A DNA stretch of 64,000 nt, from contig NZ_FMBC01000004.1 in the NCBI RefSeq assembly GCF_900094795.1, positions 62,001 through 126,000 of the forward strand. Reading direction: 5' to 3'. The notes beneath the pieces are model-generated. The model made no database searches and was not told where the DNA came from. It saw only the letters and a list, made by a program, of their open reading frames with translations. Source of the stretch: Kosakonia oryziphila. GTDB taxonomy: Bacteria; Pseudomonadota; Gammaproteobacteria; Enterobacterales; Enterobacteriaceae. Both the position numbers and the translations under genes were made by a program. Below are positions 57,387 to 64,000 of this stretch, piece by piece; position 1 is the first letter of the stretch; every line of letters starts with the position of its first letter.

Positions 57387-57593
57387 AAAAAAAAGCACCG
57401 CAATCTTGCGGTGCTACATTAATCACTATGGACAGACAGGGTAAATGTACAGGAAGTGAAAAAGGGGTAGCGTCGCTACCGTGATCTGAATCGCAGACCA
57501 ATTGCAAACACAACAACACAACATCACAACCGTAAGCCAAAAGCCCTTCAGAACACGCATTCCAAAAAAGCTCTTCGTTCCGGCTCAGGAAGT
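57387..57593 (-). ncRNA. gcvB: GcvB small RNA
   Basis: 207 nt on the minus strand, divergent from gcvA. The 5' end ACTTCCTGAGCCGGAACGAA, the GU-rich R1 seed (TGTGATGTTGTGTTGTTGTG) and the terminator GCACCGCAA-TCT-TTGCGGTGC-type stem with T8 all match E. coli. Hfq-dependent repressor of amino-acid and peptide transporter mRNAs (oppA, dppA, gltI), activated by GcvA. Confidence 0.98.
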
Positions 57594-57721
57594 GGCGCCA
57601 CTATAGGTATTTGCTGGTAGAAGCTCAACGGACAATTTATAATGGCTCAGATAAAAAAAACTAATAGGTTAATGACTGTTTCCTGTTTGTTAAATTGCCT
57701 TTACATCTAAGCCTGAAAACC

Positions 57722-58636
57722 ATGTCCAAGCGATTACCACCACTGAATGCATTACGCGTTTTTGATGCTGCCGCCCGTCATTTAAGTTTCACACGCGCAG
57801 CCGATGAGCTTTTTGTGACGCAGGCCGCAGTAAGCCACCAAATCAAGTCTCTCGAGGATTTTCTCGGGCTCAAGCTCTTTCGTCGACGCAACCGTTCGCT
57901 GCTGCTTACCGAAGAAGGCCAGAGCTATTTCCAGGATATCAAAGAGATATTTTCCCAGCTAACGGAAGCCACCCGTAAGTTGCAGGCGCGCAGTGCAAAA
58001 GGCGCGCTAACCGTCAGTTTGCTCCCCAGTTTTGCCATCCAGTGGATGGTGCCAAGGCTCTCCGACTTTAACTCAACTTATCCGGGAATCGACGTTCGTA
58101 TCCAGGCCGTTGACCGTCAGGAAGATAAACTGGCGGACGATGTCGACGTGGCGATTTTTTACGGGCGCGGTAACTGGCCGGGAATGCGTGTCGAAAAATT
58201 GTACGCCGAATATTTGCTGCCGGTCTGTTCACCGCTGTTGCTGACGGGTGATAAGGCTCTGAAAACGCCGCAAGATTTAGCGCACCACACTTTATTACAC
58301 GACGCATCACGTCGCGACTGGCAAACTTATACGCGGCAATTAGGTCTTAACCTTAACGTTCAACAGGGACCCATCTTCAGCCACAGCTCTATGGTGCTTC
58401 AGGCGGCTATCCACGGACAGGGTATCGCACTGGCCAACAACGTAATGGCGCAGTCCGAAATTGAGGCAGGCCGGCTGGTCTGCCCGTTTAATGATGTTCT
58501 GGTCAGTAAGAATGCGTTTTATCTTGTTTGTCATGACAGTCAGGCAGAACTGGGTAAAATAGCCGCCTTTCGTCAGTGGATCCTGGCCAAAGCGGCAAGC
58601 GAACAGGAAAAATTCCGTTTCCGTTATGAACATTAA
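57722..58636 (+). CDS. gcvA: Glycine cleavage activator GcvA
   Basis: 305-residue LysR-type regulator of gcvTHP and gcvB; represses its own gene. The winged HTH covers residues 7-60 (LRVFDAAARHLSFTRAADEL; QAAVSHQIK). ATG 57722 (MSKRLPPLNALR) is preferred to 57695. It is divergent from gcvB and shares its 128-base promoter region. Confidence 0.97.
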   Translation: MSKRLPPLNALRVFDAAARHLSFTRAADELFVTQAAVSHQIKSLEDFLGLKLFRRRNRSLLLTEEGQSYFQDIKEIFSQLTEATRKLQARSAKGALTVSLLPSFAIQWMVPRLSDFNSTYPGIDVRIQAVDRQEDKLADDVDVAIFYGRGNWPGMRVEKLYAEYLLPVCSPLLLTGDKALKTPQDLAHHTLLHDASRRDWQTYTRQLGLNLNVQQGPIFSHSSMVLQAAIHGQGIALANNVMAQSEIEAGRLVCPFNDVLVSKNAFYLVCHDSQAELGKIAAFRQWILAKAASEQEKFRFRYEH

Positions 58637-58673
58637 TGCGCGCGTGGCGCGTATGACTTTTTAGGGTACTCAC

Positions 58674-59069
58674 ATGACCAGCCGTTTTATGTTGATTTTC
58701 GCCGCAGTGAGCGGTTTTGTGTTTGTCGCGCTCGGCGCGTTCGGCGCGCATGTTTTACGTAAATCTTTGGGTGTGCCGGAGATGAGCTGGATCCAGACCG
58801 GTCTCGAATATCAGGCATTCCACACGCTGGCCGTGCTGGGCCTTGCGGTGGCGATGCAGCGTCGCATCAGCATCTGGTTTTACTGGAGCAGTGTTTTTCT
58901 TGCGCTGGGGACCGTGCTGTTTAGCGGTAGCCTCTATTGCCTGGCGCTTTCGCATTTACGCCTGTGGGCGTTTGTTACGCCAGTCGGTGGGGTTTGTTTT
59001 TTAATCGGCTGGGCATTGATGTTGATTGGCGCAATTCGTCTGAAACGTAGGGGCGTTGTTCATGAATAA
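58674..59069 (+). CDS. ygdD: DUF423 inner-membrane protein YgdD
   Basis: 131 residues, four predicted helices ([56 protein letters not shown]). Function unknown. Its end overlaps the rlmM start by eight bases. Confidence 0.94.
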   Translation: MTSRFMLIFAAVSGFVFVALGAFGAHVLRKSLGVPEMSWIQTGLEYQAFHTLAVLGLAVAMQRRISIWFYWSSVFLALGTVLFSGSLYCLALSHLRLWAFVTPVGGVCFLIGWALMLIGAIRLKRRGVVHE

Positions 59070-60162
59070 AGTGGTATTGCTGTGCCGCCCGGGTTTTGAG
59101 AAAGAGTGCGCAGCCGAAATTACCGATAAAGCCGGCCGCCTTGAAGTGTTTGGTTTTGCCCGGGTGAAAGAGAATTCGGGCTATGTTGTGTTCGAGTGCT
59201 ATCAGGAAAACGATGCGGACAAAGTGGCGCGCGAGCTACCGTTCAGCTCGCTGATTTTCGCCCGCCAGATGTTTGTCGTGGGCGAACTGCTGCGCGATCT
59301 GCCGCCGGATGATCGCATCACGCCGCTCGTCGGTATGTTGCAGGGCGTGGTGGAGAAAGCCGGGGATTTGCGCGTCGAGGTAGCCGATACCAACGAAAGC
59401 AAAGAGCTGATGAAGTTCTGCCGCAAGTTCACCGTACCGCTGCGCGGCGCGCTGCGTGAAGCGGGTGTGCTGGCACGCAGTGATTCGCCGAAACGTCCGG
59501 TGGTGCATATCTTCTTTATTGCCCCCGGTTGCTGCTATACCGGTTATTCGTATTCATATAACAATTCGCCGTTCTATATGGGTATCCCGCGTCTGAAGTT
59601 CCCGTCGGATGCGCCGAGCCGTTCAACCCTGAAACTGGAAGAGGCATTCCATGTCTTTATTCCGGCGGACGAGTGGGATGAGCGCCTGGCGAACGGCATG
59701 TACGCGGTGGATCTCGGCGCCTGTCCTGGCGGCTGGACCTATCAACTGGTGAAACGCAATATGTGGGTGGCTTCTGTGGATAACGGCCCGATGGCGCAAA
59801 GCCTGATGGATACCGGGCAGGTCACCTGGCTGCGGGAAGATGGTTTCCGCTACCGACCGAACCGCAATAATATCTCGTGGATGGTGTGCGATATGGTGGA
59901 GAAACCGGCGAAAGTCGCCGCGCTGATGGCGCAGTGGCTGGTTCAGGGCTGGTGCCGCGAAACCATTTTCAACCTGAAGCTACCGATGAAAAAACGCTAC
60001 GAAGAGGTGTCAAATAACCTCGCCTATATCCAGCAGCAACTGGATGAACATAATATCGCGGCGCAAATTCAGGCACGCCAGTTATACCACGATCGCGAAG
60101 AAGTCACGGTACATGTGCGCCGTATGTGGGCGGCCGTTGGCGGTCGTCGCGACGAGCGTTAA
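59062..60162 (+). CDS. rlmM: 23S rRNA 2'-O-methyltransferase RlmM
   Basis: 366 residues, methylates C2498 of 23S rRNA with SAM. The N-terminal THUMP domain and the Rossmann methyltransferase ([16 protein letters not shown]) are visible; the catalytic K-D-K-type residues include [11 protein letters not shown]. Overlaps ygdD by eight bases, so coupled. Confidence 0.97.
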   Translation: MNKVVLLCRPGFEKECAAEITDKAGRLEVFGFARVKENSGYVVFECYQENDADKVARELPFSSLIFARQMFVVGELLRDLPPDDRITPLVGMLQGVVEKAGDLRVEVADTNESKELMKFCRKFTVPLRGALREAGVLARSDSPKRPVVHIFFIAPGCCYTGYSYSYNNSPFYMGIPRLKFPSDAPSRSTLKLEEAFHVFIPADEWDERLANGMYAVDLGACPGGWTYQLVKRNMWVASVDNGPMAQSLMDTGQVTWLREDGFRYRPNRNNISWMVCDMVEKPAKVAALMAQWLVQGWCRETIFNLKLPMKKRYEEVSNNLAYIQQQLDEHNIAAQIQARQLYHDREEVTVHVRRMWAAVGGRRDER

Positions 60163-60189
60163 AAGCAACTGGGCCGGACAAAGTCCGGC

Positions 60190-60900
60190 TCAGGCGAGTT
60201 TGCTGTCAGAGATAATATGCGTCACACCATCCAGGTGCCCAATTTGCGCCTCTCCCGAACGATTGAATTTGCTCTTGTCGATCAGCAGCAACGACTGCGC
60301 CGCACGTCTAAGCAGAATGGATTTAAATTCGGCATTGTAGATGTTTGAATCCCAAAGCGCGCCGTTGCTGTCGATCCCTTCGCAGGAAAAAATAAACAGA
60401 TCAATATCGAGCGATTTGATCTGGGAAATCAGCGATCGATTTACATAGCAACCATATTTGCGCTCCAGCGTGCCGCCGGAACTGCTCAGTTGCAGATGTT
60501 CACGCTTGCCCAGCTCCTGGCAAATGGGGTGGCTGTTGGTAAAGACGTGGAGATTGCAATCCGGTAACTGGCGAGCGAGATACCAGCAGGTGGAGCTGGC
60601 GTCCAGCGCGATCACCATACCTTCTTCTATCCAGCCGAGTGCTTTGCGGGCGATATCTGCCTTGTGGGCGTAATGGCTTTTCAGACGAATATGAAAAGGA
60701 TCGCCGCTGTCCTGGTTTTCCCGATGGAGCGTCCTGGCGCGTCCGTGATTGCGCAGCACTTTTCCCTGCACCTGCAATGCACTGAGATCGCGGCGAATCG
60801 TCTCTTTACTGACGTTGAGCTGCACTGACAGTGCTTCGGTTGTCAGGCTCTGGTGATGCCTCAACAGATCGATGATGGTTTGTTGGCGTGCCGCTTTCAT
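60190..60900 (-). CDS. fucR: L-fucose operon activator FucR
   Basis: DeoR-family activator of 236 residues, responding to fuculose-1-phosphate. N-terminal HTH at about 5-55 (LTTEALSVQLNVSKETIRRDL). The C-terminus is seven residues shorter than in E. coli, ending HIISDSKLA. ATG 60900 matches the family. Last gene of the fuc operon, 60 bases after fucU. Confidence 0.96.
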   Translation of the reverse strand: MKAARQQTIIDLLRHHQSLTTEALSVQLNVSKETIRRDLSALQVQGKVLRNHGRARTLHRENQDSGDPFHIRLKSHYAHKADIARKALGWIEEGMVIALDASSTCWYLARQLPDCNLHVFTNSHPICQELGKREHLQLSSSGGTLERKYGCYVNRSLISQIKSLDIDLFIFSCEGIDSNGALWDSNIYNAEFKSILLRRAAQSLLLIDKSKFNRSGEAQIGHLDGVTHIISDSKLA

Positions 60901-60923
60901 CTGCTCTTCTTCCGTCATTCGAT

Positions 60924-60948
60924 GAAGGCCCGCATCATGTGGGCCTTC
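60924..60948 (-). terminator. Intercistronic hairpin between fucU and fucR
   Basis: GAAGGCCC and GGGCCTTC form a strong stem with a nine-base loop but no T tract. It more likely tunes fucR level or protects the upstream mRNA than terminates. Confidence 0.5.
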
Positions 60949-60960
60949 CAGGCGAAAAGA

Positions 60961-61383
60961 TTACGGCGTTACCCCTTTTTTTAAAAGTATATTCCCGTAC
61001 TTTGCGCATTCTCCTGTGATAACGATCGCAAAGGCTTTTTGCGCCCGCGCGTAAAAAGCAAAGCGATCGATATGAGTGAACGGAGGGCAGGGCGATTGCA
61101 CCGAGAGCGCATCGCGATAGCGTGCTTCGACATCAGGATCGAGCGTATCGCCTTCGACGGGGCTCATCATCACTAACGGCGGTGCGTAACTATCGAGTTC
61201 GAACAGCGGAATAATGGCACGCAGTAATCTGTCTATCGGTAAACCATCGGCGCGGATCACTTGTGGACCAGTACTGTGCGCCGGGAAGTGGGCATCGGAA
61301 AAAATAATCTCATCTCCGTGTCCCATCTCCGCCAGCGCCTTTAATAGCTCAGGAGATATTAATGGCGAAATCGTTTTTAACAT
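60961..61383 (-). CDS. fucU: L-fucose mutarotase FucU
   Basis: 140-residue RbsD/FucU family enzyme converting between the anomers of L-fucose. [15 protein letters not shown] contains the conserved catalytic His. ATG 61383 is one base after the fucK stop. Confidence 0.96.
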   Translation of the reverse strand: MLKTISPLISPELLKALAEMGHGDEIIFSDAHFPAHSTGPQVIRADGLPIDRLLRAIIPLFELDSYAPPLVMMSPVEGDTLDPDVEARYRDALSVQSPCPPFTHIDRFAFYARAQKAFAIVITGECAKYGNILLKKGVTP

Positions 61384-61384
61384 T

Positions 61385-62803
61385 TCACACTCCTTCAATG
61401 AGTTCGGTTACGGTTTCCGGCCAGAAATAGCGGTACTGATAGCGCACCTGCGCGCGGGCCTGCTCCGGGCTACTGAAAACGCCAATGCCATACCAGCCGA
61501 ACATCGCTGCGCCTGCCACGGTGGTTTCCGCATCTTCCAGCACTTTGATCGGCATGTTGAGGCGGTTGGCTTTTATTTGATTCCATAAGGTGTTACGGCT
61601 TCCGCCGCCAACGAGTAACAGCTCAGTAGCCTGAAAACGACCGATTTGTTCCAGTGTTTGCAGATTACGTTGAAGCTGGTCTGTTAACCCTTCCAGCGCC
61701 GCGCGGTAGAAGTGGCCGCGCGTGGTGTTTAGCGTAACGCCTTGCCAGCCTGCGTGGCGGCTGCTCAGCAGATCGCACTGCATGGTTACGCCCTCGGCAC
61801 CTGACGGAATGTTGCGCGCCTCGTCAATCAACGTTTGCCAGGGTGCCTCCCGTGTCCACAACAGTTCGCGCACCCATTCCAGTACGCCAGAAGCCAGCCA
61901 CTGCATGCCGGGGTTATACCATTCTGGCTGGCTATCCAGTTCGCAGGTAGATCCAGCGTGCTGGCTTAGTAAGGTGGTATCGACCTGCGCACTGCGCGCC
62001 ATCAGGATTTCCCACGTTCCAGATGAGAGCACTACATCATCCTGCTGTGCACCTGCGCCAAATAGTGCGAACTGGGTGTCATGTCCCGCCGAAATAACCG
62101 GGATGCCCGCAGGAAGCCCGAGCAGTTGTGCGCTCCCGGTTTGCAGCAGACCTATTTGCTCTCCTGCTTCGACCAAACGGGGGAACAGGCGGCGCGGTAA
62201 ACCCGCAGCTTGCAGAATTTGTGGGCTGAAATCGCGCTGATGAATATCCAGCAGTTGGCTGGTGCCAGCCATAGTGATATCGGTAGTGAATTCGCCGCTT
62301 AAGCGCTGGTTGATAAGTGAAGAAAGAAACAGCCATGCATGCGCACGCTCCAGCAGTTGCGGATGGTTCTCTTTTAGCCACACCAGCTTATAGAGCGTAT
62401 TAAAGGCAAATGCTCCGACCCCAGAGATGGTCTGCAACTGTTGTGGTGACATCAAACGGCTGATGTTCTCCATCACCGCTATGGTTCGCGGGCATTTCCA
62501 GCTGATGACCGGATAGAGCAGTTCGCCCTGCTCGTCAACAATCGCGCCGTCGACACCAAAGGTGGTGACCGTGATGCCGCGAATATTGCACATCGATAGC
62601 GTGGCAGAGAGTTGTCGGCAGCAAGTAGCGAAGCGTTGAAAAATGGCTGCCAGCGACCATTGATGCCAGGCGCTGTTCTGTGCAGCCATCTCGCTGGCAT
62701 TTTTCGTTGTCGCGCGGGCAACAATGTTTCCCTGGCGGTCAACGGCGATGGCTCGCACGTTGGTGGCGCCGCAATCGAGGACCAGTATGACGTCTTGTTT
62801 CAT
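61385..62803 (-). CDS. fucK: L-fuculokinase FucK
   Basis: 472-residue FGGY-family kinase phosphorylating L-fuculose to L-fuculose-1-phosphate. The ATP-binding part has [14 protein letters not shown] near the start and [14 protein letters not shown] near the end. ATG 62803 is chosen by the [12 protein letters not shown] start; the upstream in-frame start at 62857 is rejected. Confidence 0.97.
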   Translation of the reverse strand: MKQDVILVLDCGATNVRAIAVDRQGNIVARATTKNASEMAAQNSAWHQWSLAAIFQRFATCCRQLSATLSMCNIRGITVTTFGVDGAIVDEQGELLYPVISWKCPRTIAVMENISRLMSPQQLQTISGVGAFAFNTLYKLVWLKENHPQLLERAHAWLFLSSLINQRLSGEFTTDITMAGTSQLLDIHQRDFSPQILQAAGLPRRLFPRLVEAGEQIGLLQTGSAQLLGLPAGIPVISAGHDTQFALFGAGAQQDDVVLSSGTWEILMARSAQVDTTLLSQHAGSTCELDSQPEWYNPGMQWLASGVLEWVRELLWTREAPWQTLIDEARNIPSGAEGVTMQCDLLSSRHAGWQGVTLNTTRGHFYRAALEGLTDQLQRNLQTLEQIGRFQATELLLVGGGSRNTLWNQIKANRLNMPIKVLEDAETTVAGAAMFGWYGIGVFSSPEQARAQVRYQYRYFWPETVTELIEGV

Positions 62804-62860
62804 GCTAACCCCTGAAAAATCAATAAAGCCCGGTAATATTTCATCTCCGGGCAACAACGT

Positions 62861-64000
62861 TTAACCGCGTTTGTAGAGCGGGCCGTAATTCTGGCAGGCG
62901 CGATAATCCTGGCCTTCGCTGTCCATACCATGCGCGGCCCAAGAGGAAGGCCGATAGATTTCCTCGTCCTCCACGTTGTGCATGCACACCGGAATGCGCA
63001 GCATTGCGGCAAGGGTGATAAAGTCTGCACCTACGTGGCCGATAGTCAGCACGCCGTGATTCGCGCCCCAGTTCGCCATCACCGAATAGACATCGGCAAA
63101 CGGGCCTTTGCCGGTCAGGCGTGGGACAAACCAGGTGGTGGGCCAGGTGGAGTTCGTCCGTGCATTAAGTGTTTCGTGCACGACTTCCGGTAATTCAACA
63201 CTCCATCCTTCAGCGATTTGCAGCACCGGACCGAGGCCTTTAATCAGGTTGATACGGCTCATGGTGAATGGTACGCCGCCTTCGGTAAGAAAGCGGGAAG
63301 AGAAACCACCGCCACGGAAATATTCATGGATCGCCGGGCACCATTCGGTGGCGGCCAGACAAGCATCAGCCTCCTGCTGGCTGATTTCCCAGTGGGGTTT
63401 CATAGTGGGTTTGCCTGCACTGTCACGCTGCTTACAGCAACCATCCAGCGCAGCCGAACCCGAGTTAATTAGGTGAATAATACCGTGTTCAGCCAACCCA
63501 CGCAGTGTTTGTCCCGTCACACGCTGAACGGCCTCCGGTGACCAGTACGTCCGCACATCGGCAAACACCTGTGCGGTGCCAGTGAGTTGGTGACCGAGCA
63601 ACATAGCCACGCCGTTAAGGCTGTCATTTTCTGTCGCAACCACCAGCGGCTCTCGCACACCGTTCCAGTCAAAGGAGCTATTGAGGAGCGCTTCGGCGGT
63701 ATCGCCGTTCGGGTACTGATCGGTCCAGTGGCGCTGACCCTGGAAACCGGCAGCGATGGCGTTGTAACCGAGTGACTCTTCCACTCGTCCTTTTTCAGCG
63801 AGCTTCGTATTGCCCTGCATCATGTCACGAATGCACATTGCCATCAGCAGGCTCTCTTTCAGCACACTGCGGCTTTGAGATTCATTACGTTTGTACTGTT
63901 CCGCATTCTGGTCTTCACCATAGCGAAAATGTTTATCCGCCCACGCCAGCGCCATCTCTAGCTCTGTCTCGTCATAAATTTTCTGATCGATGCGACGGCG
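62861..64000 (-). CDS. fucI: L-fucose isomerase FucI (partial, runs off right edge)
   Basis: C-terminal 379 residues of a family of about 590; the start lies beyond base 64000. The frame is open right to the edge ([14 protein letters not shown] precedes the internal Met at 63955). Manganese-dependent isomerisation of L-fucose to L-fuculose. Active-site segments include [15 protein letters not shown] and [19 protein letters not shown]. It is followed by fucK after 57 bases. Confidence 0.97.
   Translation of the reverse strand, partial: RRRIDQKIYDETELEMALAWADKHFRYGEDQNAEQYKRNESQSRSVLKESLLMAMCIRDMMQGNTKLAEKGRVEESLGYNAIAAGFQGQRHWTDQYPNGDTAEALLNSSFDWNGVREPLVVATENDSLNGVAMLLGHQLTGTAQVFADVRTYWSPEAVQRVTGQTLRGLAEHGIIHLINSGSAALDGCCKQRDSAGKPTMKPHWEISQQEADACLAATEWCPAIHEYFRGGGFSSRFLTEGGVPFTMSRINLIKGLGPVLQIAEGWSVELPEVVHETLNARTNSTWPTTWFVPRLTGKGPFADVYSVMANWGANHGVLTIGHVGADFITLAAMLRIPVCMHNVEDEEIYRPSSWAAHGMDSEGQDYRACQNYGPLYKRG

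Overview
The window is chromosomal DNA from a member of the Enterobacteriaceae. Its backbone follows, gene for gene, the segment of the E. coli chromosome from yqeF to fucI: yqeF, kduI-kduD, araE, ygeA, lysR/lysA, galR, omrB/omrA, aas-lplT, tas, ygdR, ygdQ, mutH, rppH-ptsP, lgt-thyA, ppdA-ppdB-ygdB-ppdC, recC, ptrA-recB-recD, argA, amiC, initiator tRNAs, mltA, tcdA/csdE-csdA, ygdI, gcvB/gcvA, ygdD-rlmM and fucR-U-K-I. Protein lengths nearly all equal those of E. coli. The extra genes for pectin oligomers and a beta-glucoside PTS, plus ERIC and REP repeats, suggest a plant- or soil-associated genus near Enterobacter, Kosakonia, Klebsiella or Lelliottia. The sequence alone does not settle the genus.

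Region 1 (about 1.3-14.5 kb) is a pectin-oligomer utilisation locus wrapped around the ancestral kduI-kduD-araE genes. KdgM lets oligogalacturonides through the outer membrane and TogMNAB carries them across the inner membrane. Two oligogalacturonate lyases (Ogl) cut them, KdgF and KduI process the unsaturated uronates, and KduD makes 2-keto-3-deoxygluconate. Six KdgR-type boxes (TGAAAC-N3-GTTTCA-like) sit in front of ogl, kduI, togM and kdgF, with candidate CRP sites at several promoters, so the set looks like one KdgR regulon. The kdgR gene itself is not in the window. araE has a well preserved arabinose promoter (CRP, araI1, araI2).

Region 2 (17.6-22.9 kb) is a second insertion, between lysA and galR. 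It holds an AscG-like LacI-family repressor divergent from an operon of a cellobiose-type PTS EIIC, a GH1 6-phospho-beta-glucosidase, an ExuR/UxuR-like GntR regulator and a GNAT acetyltransferase. The divergent promoter carries three TGG-N4-CCA palindromes spaced by whole helical turns around a good CRP site. This is the most interesting regulatory arrangement in the window.

Region 3 (24-64 kb) is conserved housekeeping DNA: OmrA/OmrB and GcvB sRNAs, lysophospholipid salvage, mismatch repair, mRNA decapping, nitrogen PTS, lipoprotein maturation, thymidylate synthesis, minor pseudopilins, RecBCD, arginine synthesis, cell-wall enzymes, tRNA modification, 23S rRNA methylation and the start of the fucose operon. 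The mutH-rppH gap carries DnaA boxes and matches the location of DARS2, the site that regenerates ATP-DnaA. fucI runs off the right edge.
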